From positions 1 to 61,861 of the forward strand of contig CAZXYS010000026.1 in assembly GCA_964645005.1 (NCBI GenBank): a stretch of 61,861 nucleotides of DNA. The letters run 5' to 3'. Source of the stretch: CAZXYS01 sp964645005. GTDB taxonomy: Bacteria > Bacteroidota > Ignavibacteria > Kapaibacteriales > UBA2268. Below are positions 25,561-34,721 of this stretch, piece by piece. Numbering within the stretch: position 1 is the stretch's first letter; each line of letters starts with the position of its first letter. The translations under genes and the position numbers were made by a program. The notes beneath the pieces were generated by a model. The model saw only the letters and a program-made list of their open reading frames with translations, ran no database searches and was not told where the DNA came from.

Positions 25561-27473
25561 TATTTATAACTCCTTACCGCTAATTCCACATTTTCAAATT
25601 CGAGTGGTTCGACGTGTCGTTCCGGTTTTTCGCCGACTCCTTTGAACTCCCATGCAGCGACGTGGGTGTAGTCTTCGTCGTTGCGCTTGGCTTCGCCGTC
25701 GGGATACTGGTGCTCTTCGCGGAAGTGAGCCCCGCAGGATTCGTCCCGCTCGAGAGCGTCCCATGCCATTATCTCGGCGAATTCCAGGAAATCGGCTACC
25801 CGGCAGGCTTTCTCCAGAGCTATGTTGAGGTCTTCGTTTTCGCCGGGAACGTTTACATTTTCCCAGAATTCCTTACGAATTTCGGGTATTTTTTGCAGGG
25901 CTTCCTTCAAGCCGGCTTCGTTTCTGGTCATCCCGACTTTGTCCCAGACGACCGCGCCAAGTTCGCGGTGGAACTCAGTCGGTGTCTTTTTGCCATTTAT
26001 TGAAAGCAGCTTTTTGACTTTGTCGAAAGAGTCCTGCTCAACTTTTTTGAATTCCTCATGCTCGGTGTCAATCTTTTCGAGGTCTGTCCTGGCAAGATAG
26101 TCACCGATAGTATATGGTATGACGAAATAGCCGTCGGCAAGTCCCTGCATCAATGCGCTGGCGCCGAGTCTGTTAGCGCCGTGATCGGAAAAGTTGGCTT
26201 CGCCGATTACATGCAAACCGGGAATGGTAGACATCAGATTGTAATCCACCCAGAGACCGCCCATCGTATAGTGGGAAGCCGGATATATCCTCATAGGCGT
26301 CTCGTAGGGATTTTCGCCGGTAATCCTTTCGTACATATCAAAAAGGTTGCCGTATTTATCTTGAATAGCTTGCTTACCCAATCTGTTGATTGCATCCCTG
26401 AAGTCGAGATATACACCGTAGCCTGTCGCGCCGACGCCCCTGCCTTCGTCGCAAACTTCTTTCGCTGACCGCGATGAAATATCCCGCGGCGATAGATTGC
26501 CGAAGCTGGGATATTTTCTCTCGAGGTAGTAATCTCGCTCTTCTTCGGGAATGTCGTTCGGGGCGCGGGTTTCGCCTTTTTTCTTGGGGACCCATATCCT
26601 GCCGTCGTTTCTAAGGGACTCGGACATCAATGTCAGCTTGGATTGATGCTCGCCGCTGACAGGGATGCAGGTCGGGTGAATTTGGGTAAAGCAAGGATCG
26701 GCAAATAACGCGCCTTTTTTGTATGCGCGGTAAGTTGCCGTGACGTTACAAGCCTGCGCATTTGTTGACAAAAAGAAGACATTGCCGTAGCCGCCGGTAG
26801 CGAGAACTACCGCATCTCCCCAGTGGGATTCGATCTTCCCTGTTTTCAGGTCGCGGGCAACTATGCCGCGGCATTTTCCATTGATTACGACAATGTCGAA
26901 CATTTCTTTTCTTGTGTGCATTTTGACGCTGCCTGCATTGACCTGGCGCATCAAAGCCTGATAAGCACCGAGCAGCAGCTGCTGTCCTGTCTGTCCGCGT
27001 GCGTAAAATGTACGCGAGACCTGCGCGCCGCCAAAAGAGCGGTTAGCCAGTACGCCGCCGTATTCCCTGGCGAAGGGAACTCCCTGAGCTACGCACTGGT
27101 CGATGATCTCATTGCTGACCTGAGCGAGGCGGTAAACATTCGCTTCGCGGGAACGGAAGTCGCCGCCTTTCACTGTGTCGTAGAAGAGGCGCCAGATGCT
27201 GTCGCCGTCGTTCTGGTAGTTTTTTGCGGCGTTGATTCCGCCCTGGGCGGAAATACTATGGGCTCGGCGGGAACTATCGTTATAAGTAAATGATTCAACT
27301 TTATAACCGAGTTCGCCGAATGATGCCGCCGCAGAAGCTCCCGCAAGCCCGGTTCCTACGACTAAAATTTTGTATTTCCGCTTATTGGCGGGATTGATCA
27401 ATTTCATGTCGAATCTATGCTTGTCCCATTTGTTCTGTACGGGACCTGAGGGTACTTTCGAATCTAATTTCAT
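25560..27473 (-). CDS. sdhA: Succinate dehydrogenase/fumarate reductase flavoprotein subunit
   Basis: This catalytic subunit interconverts succinate and fumarate. The FAD fold VVGTGLAGASAA starts near residue 38, and the His for covalent FAD lies in RRAHSISAQGGINA (H72). HPTCIPVSGEHQ and SHYTMGGLWVD are the substrate and capping-domain motifs. The start is placed at ATG 27473: GGAGG lies just upstream and the ATGA overlaps the sdhC stop. An upstream in-frame extension would add an implausible Cys/Ile-rich leader read from inside sdhC. The direction of the reaction (respiratory or fumarate-reducing) cannot be told from sequence. Confidence 0.95.
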   Translation of the reverse strand: MKLDSKVPSGPVQNKWDKHRFDMKLINPANKRKYKILVVGTGLAGASAAASFGELGYKVESFTYNDSSRRAHSISAQGGINAAKNYQNDGDSIWRLFYDTVKGGDFRSREANVYRLAQVSNEIIDQCVAQGVPFAREYGGVLANRSFGGAQVSRTFYARGQTGQQLLLGAYQALMRQVNAGSVKMHTRKEMFDIVVINGKCRGIVARDLKTGKIESHWGDAVVLATGGYGNVFFLSTNAQACNVTATYRAYKKGALFADPCFTQIHPTCIPVSGEHQSKLTLMSESLRNDGRIWVPKKKGETRAPNDIPEEERDYYLERKYPSFGNLSPRDISSRSAKEVCDEGRGVGATGYGVYLDFRDAINRLGKQAIQDKYGNLFDMYERITGENPYETPMRIYPASHYTMGGLWVDYNLMSTIPGLHVIGEANFSDHGANRLGASALMQGLADGYFVIPYTIGDYLARTDLEKIDTEHEEFKKVEQDSFDKVKKLLSINGKKTPTEFHRELGAVVWDKVGMTRNEAGLKEALQKIPEIRKEFWENVNVPGENEDLNIALEKACRVADFLEFAEIMAWDALERDESCGAHFREEHQYPDGEAKRNDEDYTHVAAWEFKGVGEKPERHVEPLEFENVELAVRSYK

Positions 27474-28264
27474 ACTCCACCTCCGAACAATCCTAATAAA
27501 ATAGTTATCGGTATCGATATATATCCTAATACAAGCAGAACAGCAAACCAATTACTGAACTTCATCATCCATGGGGTAAATTTATCACCGCTAATAGCGA
27601 GTGTTTGGAACATGCTTTGTAAAGAGTGAGCGATGTGAAATCCCAGGATTATCATACCTACGATATATGCTATTGTCGCCAGCGGTTTCTTGAATCCGGC
27701 GACAACCATATACCATGCATCGTGTCTCTCAAAGAGGACTTTTTCTTCCGTCACCTTCACCATTTCCTCACCTTCGACTTCTACGACCTCGCCCTGGATA
27801 TCCTCTGCGGATTTATCGACGAAATAGGAAGCGTTGGCGTCATAATAGTCCGGATGCCCGTAAATTTCGGGATCGGCGACGCCAATTGTAAAGTGCATTA
27901 AGTGGTATACGAGAAAGGCAAAGATCATTATGCCTGTCCAGATCATGGTTCTCGCGGAAAATGTCGCTTTAGCGTAGCTTTTCTTCTTGTAACCGACCGG
28001 TTTGGCTCCGAGATTAAGCGCTTTTAAGCGTATCGAAGTAATGATGTGCAATATAAGGCAGATAAATAGGGATATCCTTATCAGCCAGAGAAGTTCTCCG
28101 AGGCTTTGCAGGAAGTGCGCGTAGGTGTTGAAGACCTCGCGTCCCGCAAACACCTGCAAATTCCCGATCATGTGCCCTGTCACGAACAAAATCAGGAAAA
28201 ACCCCGTAATTGCCATCACCACTTTGTTTAAAAGCGTCGATTTTAAGATGTTTTTAATTGCCAT
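27470..28264 (-). CDS. sdhC: Succinate dehydrogenase cytochrome b subunit, Bacteroidetes type
   Basis: This single di-haem membrane anchor has about five transmembrane helices. Haem-ligand candidates are the His residues in VTGHMIGN, LILHIITS, LVYHLMHF and GFHIAHS. It oxidises or reduces quinone in the inner membrane. An acidic insertion of about 35 residues (around 150-185, EVVEVEGEEMVKV) lies in a loop between helices and is not common in the family. AAGGA precedes the ATG. It is the first gene of the operon, so the promoter lies in 28265-28400. Confidence 0.92.
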   Translation of the reverse strand: MAIKNILKSTLLNKVVMAITGFFLILFVTGHMIGNLQVFAGREVFNTYAHFLQSLGELLWLIRISLFICLILHIITSIRLKALNLGAKPVGYKKKSYAKATFSARTMIWTGIMIFAFLVYHLMHFTIGVADPEIYGHPDYYDANASYFVDKSAEDIQGEVVEVEGEEMVKVTEEKVLFERHDAWYMVVAGFKKPLATIAYIVGMIILGFHIAHSLQSMFQTLAISGDKFTPWMMKFSNWFAVLLVLGYISIPITILLGLFGGGV

Positions 28265-28806
28265 AGTTCCTTTAGGGGTTTATTGACAAAATTTGTTAAT
28301 TTATTTATTTTCAATTATTTATTGTAGATTAACTAAATTCATTTATTGTATTGGAAATTTTAAAGGCGGCGGGTTTGAGAAGAATGTGAACATTTTCGGA
28401 TGAACTTTTATATATATCTTATATTTCAAACACTTACTCAATTTTTTATTACTAACAAATATTATATTATTATTTAAAATCATACAAATAATATTAGCCT
28501 GTAATTGGCTATAATATTATTATTTGATAGTTTTCGATATAAAAATTACAAAATAAATTGAAATTTTCAAACAAATAGAACCTAAACTTTAGGATTACTG
28601 AAAAACTTGTTTATTTTTGTACTTTTTGATGTGTTTATTATTGAAAAAGTTGTGTAATGGTGGGCTGCAAAAAAGTCGAAGTTAAGAGATTGCTTCGCTG
28701 CGCTCGCAAAGACATCAATAAATTAAAGGTTCTTGCGTAAAATGATGAAATCGTAACGGGATAATATAACAGACGAACAGATGAAGGACAAAAGCTCGGT
28801 GGGTAT
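28265..28806. other. Divergent AT-rich intergenic region
   Basis: This 540-nt gap lies between sdhC (minus) and the transporter gene (plus). It is extremely A/T-rich from 28300 to 28660, with no gene. It must contain both promoters. The only recognisable element is the repeat at 28686-28714. Confidence 0.6.
28686..28714 (+). repeat. GAGATTGCTTCGC dispersed repeat
   Basis: AGATTGCTTCGC is followed by TGCGCTCGCAAAGACATCA, with CGCTGCGC able to pair internally. Elements of this sequence type are common between genes in many bacteria. A degenerate inverted copy lies near 10748-10764. Confidence 0.55.
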
Positions 28807-30363
28807 ATGAAAGAACGCGAACAATGGGGCAGCCGCATAGGACTTATATTTGCGATGGCAGGCAATGCTGTCGGACTAGGGAACTTCCTCAGATTTCCGG
28901 TTCAGGCTGCTCAGAATGGCGGCGGCGCCTTTATGATCCCCTATTTTATTGCATTTATTTTGTTAGCGATACCGCTGATGTGGATAGAATGGACTATCGG
29001 CAGGCACGGCGGAAAGTACAATCACGGTTCGCTTCCGGGAATGCTGGATGCTATGTGGAATAATCCAATCGCCAAATATTTAGGTGTGTTCGGCATTTTT
29101 GTAGCTACCTGTGTGATGATCTATTATACCTATATTGAATCCTGGACTCTGGGTTACAGCATATTTTCGATTTCCAAGGAATACTTCCAGATGACGGATT
29201 TCAAGCTGATGGAAGGCTTCCTGAAAAGCTACCAGGGCGAAGATGTCCAAATGGGCTATTTTGACAGCATTTGGACTTCCTACGTATTTCTAATTATTAC
29301 CGTAACGATGAATTTTTATATTCTCTGGCGAGGCTTGACCGGCGGAATAGAGAAATTCGCCAAGATAGCCATGCCTTTACTGCTTGTTTTCGCAATATTT
29401 CTGGCGATATGGACTTTCACGGTTGGGACGCCCGATCCTCACGTCCACCCAGAACGCAGCGTGGGCGCTGGGCTTGCATTCATTTGGAATCCTAATTTTG
29501 AACTTCTCACCGATTCAAAAATTTGGCTGGCTGCTGCCGGTCAGGTATTCTTTACACTAAGCGTAGGTATGGGAACACTTCATGCTTACGCCAGCTACCT
29601 GCGCGCTGAGAATGATATAGCTCTTAGCGGCTTTGCGACAGCATCATTAAATGAATTCTCCGAAGTTATCCTGGGCGGAACTATAGCAATTCCGATAGCT
29701 GTTGCGTTTTTCGGAGTGCAACAGACCCAGTTCATAGCTCAGGAAGGCGCTTATAATCTTGCTTTCGTGTCAATGCCTATTATATTCACCAACATTCCAT
29801 TCGGTGAATATATAGGTTTCATCTGGTTTTTACTACTGTTTTTTGCGGGAATAACCTCCTCTGTAGCAATGGCGCAGCCTATAATATCTTTCTTAAAAGA
29901 GCAGTTCAATTTATCTCACAGACGAGCTACAGTGCTGATCGGCATTGTCATATTTGTCATATTACAAATGCTTGTGTTCTTTACTCAATATGGATTTCTC
30001 GATGAGATGGATTACTGGGCGGGCACCTTCGGTCTTGTCATAGTTGCATTTATCGAGACGATAGTATTCGCTTGGATTTTCGGCATGAAGAAGGGCTGGA
30101 ATGAGCTTAACAGCGGCGCAGACATAAAAGTGCCTAATTTCTTTTATTATGTTATAAAGTATATAACACCGGCATATTTAACTTTCATACTGATTTTCTG
30201 GACAATCCAGGACGCTATTCCGACGCTAATGATGGAAGGTGTGCCCGAGGAAGATATCCCCTATCGCTGGCTGGCGCGGGGTCTTATGGTTGCAATTTTT
30301 GCAACTGTGGCAATACTTGTACGCATAGCATGGAAAAAAAACAAACCTGTTTACGATTATTGA
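28807..30363 (+). CDS. Sodium-dependent transporter, NSS (SNF) family
   Basis: This sodium-coupled importer of amino acids or related solutes belongs to the LeuT-fold family. The unwound first helix and Na-binding motif AGNAVGLGNFLRFP lies at residues ~18-31, followed by NGGGAFMIPY. About 12 hydrophobic helices span 518 residues. SVGMGTLHAYASYL matches the sixth-helix substrate and ion site. The substrate cannot be predicted. A 47-residue single-helix ORF follows 167 nt downstream, the arrangement known for MetP/MetS-type transporters. Confidence 0.92.
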   Translation: MKEREQWGSRIGLIFAMAGNAVGLGNFLRFPVQAAQNGGGAFMIPYFIAFILLAIPLMWIEWTIGRHGGKYNHGSLPGMLDAMWNNPIAKYLGVFGIFVATCVMIYYTYIESWTLGYSIFSISKEYFQMTDFKLMEGFLKSYQGEDVQMGYFDSIWTSYVFLIITVTMNFYILWRGLTGGIEKFAKIAMPLLLVFAIFLAIWTFTVGTPDPHVHPERSVGAGLAFIWNPNFELLTDSKIWLAAAGQVFFTLSVGMGTLHAYASYLRAENDIALSGFATASLNEFSEVILGGTIAIPIAVAFFGVQQTQFIAQEGAYNLAFVSMPIIFTNIPFGEYIGFIWFLLLFFAGITSSVAMAQPIISFLKEQFNLSHRRATVLIGIVIFVILQMLVFFTQYGFLDEMDYWAGTFGLVIVAFIETIVFAWIFGMKKGWNELNSGADIKVPNFFYYVIKYITPAYLTFILIFWTIQDAIPTLMMEGVPEEDIPYRWLARGLMVAIFATVAILVRIAWKKNKPVYDY

Positions 30364-30529
30364 TAATAAATTTTGTTTTTTAAATATTAATATTTTATAT
30401 TAGCATTTAATACGGATTTGGTGAAAAACCAAATTATCAAACAGTTCTTAAATTTAATATATTATTGTTTAGAAAGATAGAAAATTATACTAAAAGAGCG
30501 TATAAAATATTAGACGAAACAGCAGCGGT

Positions 30530-30673
30530 ATGGAACAGGAACTAACATTGGAAGGTATAATATTCATGGCATTTGGCTGGATTTTTGTGTTATCGATGAT
30601 AACATTTAGCATGTGGAAAGTCTTACGTACAGGTAACAGACTTGACGTCAATGATGATACTACAGAAAAATAA
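30530..30673 (+). CDS. Small one-helix protein, MetS-like NSS transporter subunit
   Basis: This 47-codon ORF (MEQELTLEGIIFMAF, then a continuous hydrophobic helix to about residue 27, then a basic WKVLRTGNR and an acidic tail) follows the NSS transporter. Size, single transmembrane helix and position match the small subunits (MetS type) that accompany bacterial NSS transporters and are needed for activity in Corynebacterium MetPS. No good ribosome binding site is seen and sequence similarity is weak, so the assignment rests on context. Confidence 0.55.
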   Translation: MEQELTLEGIIFMAFGWIFVLSMITFSMWKVLRTGNRLDVNDDTTEK

Positions 30674-30921
30674 TATAGATATAATATGTGTTTTTATTAT
30701 AATCAATTTTAATTATTTAAACTACTGAAAAATCAATTCCGTACATCAAAACTTTTTCATAAGTTCCTTTTTAAATAATTACAAATCCATTTAAAGTTAT
30801 TAGAGCTTAAAATAATTTTTTTTCAAATACATCTCTGGTTTTCTGTAAAATTAATTGTATGAATCAACCATTTTTTTTATTATATTCATAATAGCCGGAA
30901 CAAAAAAAACGGGACTGAAGA

Positions 30922-31692
30922 GTGAACAGAACAAAAGTAAATAAAAAGGTATATAAGAAGAAGCAAAGGAAAAATCCTAATGTCGTCAGGTTGAACAAAT
31001 TCCTGTCGGAATCAGGCGTATGTTCAAGACGAAAAGCTGACAGGCTGATAGAGCAGGGACACGTGAAAGTTAACGGAAAAGTCGTTAAAAGATTAGGAAC
31101 TCAGGTTAAGAGATCGGATAAGGTGGTTGTAAAGGGAGCACCTGTTAAAGAATATACCAGACCGATCTATATAATGCTTAACAAGCCTAAGAATGTTATA
31201 AGCACGACTAAAGATGAAAAAGGGCGCACAACTGTAATTGATCTAATTAAAGTCAAGAGAAAAATATTTTCAGTAGGGAGGCTTGACCGTAATACTACCG
31301 GAGCTCTTATCCTGACAAATGACGGGGCGCTCGCTAACAGGCTTATGCACCCAAGTTATAAGGTAGAGCGTACGTATTTAGTTAAACTTGATCGCAAACT
31401 TGAATTTGACGATGCCCAAAAGATAGCGGATGGAATTGAATTGGAAGATGGAAAAACATCTCCGTGTAATGTTATAATTAATCCTGAAGACAGAACCAAA
31501 GCTTCCGTAACACTTTTCGAAGGACGAAACAAGGAAATACACCGTCTGTTTACAGCACTGGGATACACCGTAAAGCAGCTTGACAGGAAATTTTATGCAG
31601 GTATATCAGTGTCCGGTTTAAAGCAGGGCGAATACAGATTCCTTAAGAACAGAGAAATCAATAAAATAAGAAAAATTGTCGGACTTAATTAA
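30922..31692 (+). CDS. rluB: 23S/16S rRNA pseudouridine synthase, RsuA/RluB family
   Basis: A basic leader is followed by an S4 RNA-binding domain (about 21-68: RLNKFLSESGVCSRRKADRLI) and the catalytic domain with GRLDRNTTGALILTNDG, where the Asp (D122) is the nucleophile. RNKEIHRLFTALGY is the family's C-terminal motif. The GTG start at 30922 is favoured because no ATG precedes the S4 domain. RluB modifies 23S rRNA U2605 in E. coli. RsuA (16S) and RluE/RluF are related, so the exact target is inferred from similarity to Bacteroidota RluB. Confidence 0.85.
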   Translation: MNRTKVNKKVYKKKQRKNPNVVRLNKFLSESGVCSRRKADRLIEQGHVKVNGKVVKRLGTQVKRSDKVVVKGAPVKEYTRPIYIMLNKPKNVISTTKDEKGRTTVIDLIKVKRKIFSVGRLDRNTTGALILTNDGALANRLMHPSYKVERTYLVKLDRKLEFDDAQKIADGIELEDGKTSPCNVIINPEDRTKASVTLFEGRNKEIHRLFTALGYTVKQLDRKFYAGISVSGLKQGEYRFLKNREINKIRKIVGLN

Positions 31693-31847
31693 ATTTATTC
31701 CGGACATGTCAAAATATTATAATAATTGATACAGATTTTATTGACGTAAGTTTTTGTAGAAAAATGAAGCTGCGCTATAATATGTCCTAACCTCCCGCAG
31801 ACTAATCCTCCTTAACCTGCGGGGTGTAGGAACAAAGCTATCTTAAC

Positions 31848-32387
31848 TCACTTTCCTTTCTCGGGATTATCTTCCAGCTTTTCGAGCTCTTCCAGATTCT
31901 TTAACTTCATTTTTCTTGACATTTCCAGAACTTTCTCCAAGTCGAGATCGCCGAAAATATTGATCAGAATGACATTATCATTTTCGTATGACAACAGCAG
32001 CAGTTCATTGATCCTCTCGCCCTGCTTCTTGATCACAATCTTCACTTTTTCATTTTCCTGCTCTACATTCAACAATTCCTGGAAATGATGCAGAGGGATC
32101 GTGCTCACAATCTCATCGTAGAAGCTTTTAGCCGGTCTCATATCCTTCTCGTACTTGTACTCAAGGATGCGCAGCCCTTTGATGCCTTCGACGACGCTCT
32201 TTTCGGTGCCTTCCTCGAACAAGTCGGAAGCCAGCCTAAACATATCCTCATTGATAACGACGGTGGTTATGCCTTCCTTGCCGGAATATTTGCCAAAGAT
32301 CTTGTCGATCTCCCGCGATTGGGCATTTGCTATGACCGGCACTATAAGAAAAATGAAAATTATAATGTAGTAAAGGTTTCTTTTCAT
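31848..32387 (-). CDS. DUF4252 family secreted protein
   Basis: The signal peptide (1-22, ending ANAQ) is followed by a domain with the DUF4252 pattern: a predicted helix with GITTVVINEDMF near residue 40, GLRILEYK near 70 and a closing NIFGDLDLEKVLEMSRKM. The family is largely restricted to Bacteroidota and its function is unknown. Its ATG overlaps the anti-sigma stop by 4 nt, so it belongs to the sigma/anti-sigma operon and may be the extracytoplasmic output or signal protein of that system. Confidence 0.82.
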   Translation of the reverse strand: MKRNLYYIIIFIFLIVPVIANAQSREIDKIFGKYSGKEGITTVVINEDMFRLASDLFEEGTEKSVVEGIKGLRILEYKYEKDMRPAKSFYDEIVSTIPLHHFQELLNVEQENEKVKIVIKKQGERINELLLLSYENDNVILINIFGDLDLEKVLEMSRKMKLKNLEELEKLEDNPEKGK

Positions 32388-32914
32388 AAATCACCTTGAC
32401 TTTGTTTATCTTTGAAAACTTTGTTAACGCTCTCATTGATTTTGGATACTTCGCTGCAGTGCTTTACACCTAAGTTCATTTTCTGCGAGACGTAGAACAG
32501 CGCTGCCCGGGTAGTCTCGTATGCAGCTTCGGGATTATCGTAAGTGTTTTGCAGCGCGGGCTCATCATCGTAAATGAAAAAGTAGGCTGCGATAACTATG
32601 ACTATCGTTGCCGCTACCGCCGATATGCTGTACCACATCGATTTTCTCTTAGTTTCCAGTTTGATGGTTTTCGCCTCATGAGAATCGGAAGTATTTTCTT
32701 CATCAAGAGATTTCATCAGACGTTCCTCGAAATCCGGCGTTTCGATATATTCCTCGGCGGCGTTATTATAGTAGAGGAACTGCGCCTTGAGCGCCACCAA
32801 ATGCTTTGGCACCTCTTCTTCCAGGAAGTAGTTCCTGAGCTTCTGTTCCTCTTCGAGAGAGGTATCGCCCTCGAGATATTTCTCGATAAGATTTTCAATA
32901 TCAGTTGTATTCAT
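32384..32914 (-). CDS. Putative membrane anti-sigma factor
   Basis: The cytoplasmic N-terminal domain (1-90) contains ENLIEKYLEGDTSLEEEQKLRNYF, the short-helix pattern of zf-HC2-like and FecR-like anti-sigma factors, but without zinc ligands. One transmembrane helix follows (about 95-115, ISAVAATIVIVIAAYFF), then a short periplasmic tail. It overlaps the sigma-factor gene by 14 nt upstream and the DUF4252 gene by 4 nt downstream. This is the standard layout for an ECF sigma factor held at the membrane by its partner. The stimulus is unknown. Confidence 0.75.
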   Translation of the reverse strand: MNTTDIENLIEKYLEGDTSLEEEQKLRNYFLEEEVPKHLVALKAQFLYYNNAAEEYIETPDFEERLMKSLDEENTSDSHEAKTIKLETKRKSMWYSISAVAATIVIVIAAYFFIYDDEPALQNTYDNPEAAYETTRAALFYVSQKMNLGVKHCSEVSKINESVNKVFKDKQSQGDL

Positions 32915-33431
32915 AATTATAAAGCTCCTTTAATTTATCTCGTACATTTCTTCTTGCTCTCGAAAGATTTACCTTGATTATATTTTTGTTATAGCCGGTG
33001 ATCTCAGCAATATCGTCGTAAGAATATTGCTCGATGTCGCGCAGATGTATCACCTGCTTTTGCTTTTCCGGCAGATCATCTATGATTTTCCTTATTTTTC
33101 GGTCAATATCTTTCATATCCGCCATTCTTACCGGGTTATTTCTGCTGGATTCAGTTATGTTTTCGTTCAATTGCACTGTAGTTACCTTGTTTTCTCTCAT
33201 TTTGTCGATGCACAAATTCCGGGTCACAGTCATAGCGAACGCATCCAAATTATACTTGGATTCGAGCGTATAGCGTTTCTGCCATAGTTTTAAGTACACT
33301 TCCTGGACAGCATCTTCAGCGTCCTCGTGATTTTTCAGCAGTCTCACCGCAAACCTGAAGAGTTTGTCCTTCAGAGGTAATATTTTTTCTAAAAATTCCT
33401 TCTTATCCATGCCCCGGGCGAATTTGTTCAT
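32901..33431 (-). CDS. ECF-type RNA polymerase sigma factor
   Basis: This 176-residue sigma-70 family protein has region 2 (EDAVQEVYLKLWQK, FAMTVTRNLCIDKMR) and region 4 (LPEKQKQVIHLRDIEQYSYDDIAEITG with its helix-turn-helix, then NLSRARRNVRDKL). No region 3 is present, so it belongs to the ECF group. It probably activates its own operon and envelope genes, perhaps those at 34.1-39.8 kb, although no shared promoter was identified. An alternative start at 33410 (MDKKEF) is possible. Confidence 0.9.
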   Translation of the reverse strand: MNKFARGMDKKEFLEKILPLKDKLFRFAVRLLKNHEDAEDAVQEVYLKLWQKRYTLESKYNLDAFAMTVTRNLCIDKMRENKVTTVQLNENITESSRNNPVRMADMKDIDRKIRKIIDDLPEKQKQVIHLRDIEQYSYDDIAEITGYNKNIIKVNLSRARRNVRDKLKELYNYEYN

Positions 33432-33671
33432 ATTAACCGGTTTTTTGTCGTCTCAAACATTTATGACGTAAATAGTTTCCAAACGTTACACATTTAGAAT
33501 CATAATTAACATTATATATAGGGTTATAGTTATGGATATTTTTCTCATAGTTTAACGTGATTGGTTATTGATAGGAGTAAAAGGTAAAAGTTACCATATA
33601 TCAAAGATTTATCATTATTTATGATGAAATTTATTTTGATGGCTCACTCAGTATTAAAAAACATATATAAG

Positions 33672-34020
33672 GATTTAGAAAAAAGTTTTGTTAAGACCGC
33701 ATCATCCAAACCACTGCAACAGCATGCTTTAGCNNNNNNNNNNNNNNNNNNNNNNNNNNNNNNNNNNNNNNNNNNNNNNNNNNNNNNNNNNNNNNNNNNN
33801 NNNNNNNNNNNNNNNNNNNNNNNNNNNNNNNNNTGTTGCAAAAAGGAAATGATATAATATGTCAAAAAAAAGTTTTGTTAAGACCGCATCATCCAAACCA
33901 CTGCAACAGCATGCTTTAGCTTGCTGCTAAACAGAATTCTCTGACTTATTGCAAAGCGCTAAAGCGATTTGTTGCAAAAAGGAAATGATATAATATGTCA
34001 AAAAAAAGTTTTGTTAAGAC
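33672..34020 (+). repeat. 136-bp tandem array of paired-hairpin units
   Basis: GTTTTGTTAAGACCGCA begins at 33685, 33872 and 34008. The last two starts are 136 bp apart and define the unit. Each unit carries a hairpin A variant (CAGCATGCT with AGCTTGCTG) and a hairpin B variant (CAAAGCGCT with AGCGATTTG). The one complete unit and the partial flanking units share the visible arm changes, so the tandem duplication is later than those mutations. The N gap interrupts the first unit. Confidence 0.8.
33734..33833. other. Assembly gap (100 N)
   Basis: One hundred Ns sit inside the tandem array. If the interrupted unit is 136 bp like its neighbour, the missing sequence is 49 bp, or 49 plus a multiple of 136 bp. 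The N count is therefore a placeholder. Confidence 0.95.
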
Positions 34021-34114
34021 CGCAATGATTTTGTAATATTGGTTTGTCATTAATGTAACTTTTCTGCGAAATTTCAGTATAACTTTTTAAAAATCACTAA
34101 TCCGGCAAATTGAA

Positions 34115-34672
34115 TTGAAAATAATTTTGAAATATCTGGTCATATTAATTTTAGTTTTATTTCCTGCAAGAAGTTACGGGCAGTTCTTTGCCGGCGCCGG
34201 CGCTAATTATATGCTGCCGTTCGAAGAACTTGACGAGACTAATGATGCTTCGATGGGATTCAACCTGAATATCGAATCCAGGAAATTCTGTAATCTCTGG
34301 TACGGCATAAGAATAGACTATATCGATCTGCAAGAGGAAGATGAAATCGACACTTTCTATGTGGATGCCATATATTTCTCGCCGACCGTCAAATACAATT
34401 TCACGAAATCTGACTGCTATACCGGCAATCCGCAGATATTCCTGCAAGGGATGCTGACTATCAGCTCTATCGGCGGAAAAGATAGAGCTAACAGAATGGG
34501 GCTTGGCGGCGCCGCAGGCGCAGGTGTCGGCGTTCCGTTCGCACTGTTCAAAAAGTGCTGGTCGGTGGATTTCAGTGTGCTGTATTCGGCGCCGAATTTT
34601 ATTGCAAGGGCGGACGAGCGTCCGGTGTTTGATTTAGTTATTATGAGTTTAAATTTGAATATTGGGTTATAA
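34115..34672 (+). CDS. Outer-membrane beta-barrel protein
   Basis: The signal peptide (1-23, ending RSYGQ) is followed by alternating amphipathic strands and glycine turns (FFAGAGANYMLPF, GLGGAAGAGVGVPFALF), ending in strand-like LVIMSLNLNIGL. The layout fits a small eight-stranded OmpW/OmpX-like barrel. The start is a TTG at 34115: the full signal peptide needs it and no ATG occurs before the mature part. It heads a plus-strand group of envelope genes. The function of the barrel is unknown. Confidence 0.7.
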   Translation: MKIILKYLVILILVLFPARSYGQFFAGAGANYMLPFEELDETNDASMGFNLNIESRKFCNLWYGIRIDYIDLQEEDEIDTFYVDAIYFSPTVKYNFTKSDCYTGNPQIFLQGMLTISSIGGKDRANRMGLGGAAGAGVGVPFALFKKCWSVDFSVLYSAPNFIARADERPVFDLVIMSLNLNIGL

Positions 34673-34721
34673 CAATATTAGTTATTAATTATATTTTGAA
34701 ATAAACATAATTTTATAAAAA

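Larger units (their letters stand above)
33432..34114. other. Gene-free region with tandem array and assembly gap
   Basis: No gene is seen in this 680-nt gap. The left part (33432-33620) should hold the promoter of the sigma operon. The middle is the 136-bp tandem array with the N gap. The right part is AT-rich leader for the outer-membrane protein at 34115. Confidence 0.6.

Noticed and set aside
27474..27551. N-terminal extension of sdhA to 27551.
   Set aside because: It would lie inside sdhC, lacks a ribosome binding site and encodes a Cys/Ile-rich leader not found in the family. The ATG at 27473 has GGAGG and an ATGA overlap.
31785..31835. Terminator hairpin after the pseudouridine synthase (CCCGCAG and CTGCGGG).
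   Set aside because: Only a 7-bp stem with a 16-nt loop and no T-run on either strand; too weak to call.
33672..34020. CRISPR-like array at the 136-bp tandem repeats.
   Set aside because: Units are contiguous, near-identical over their full visible length and have no variable spacers. They are amplified paired hairpins.
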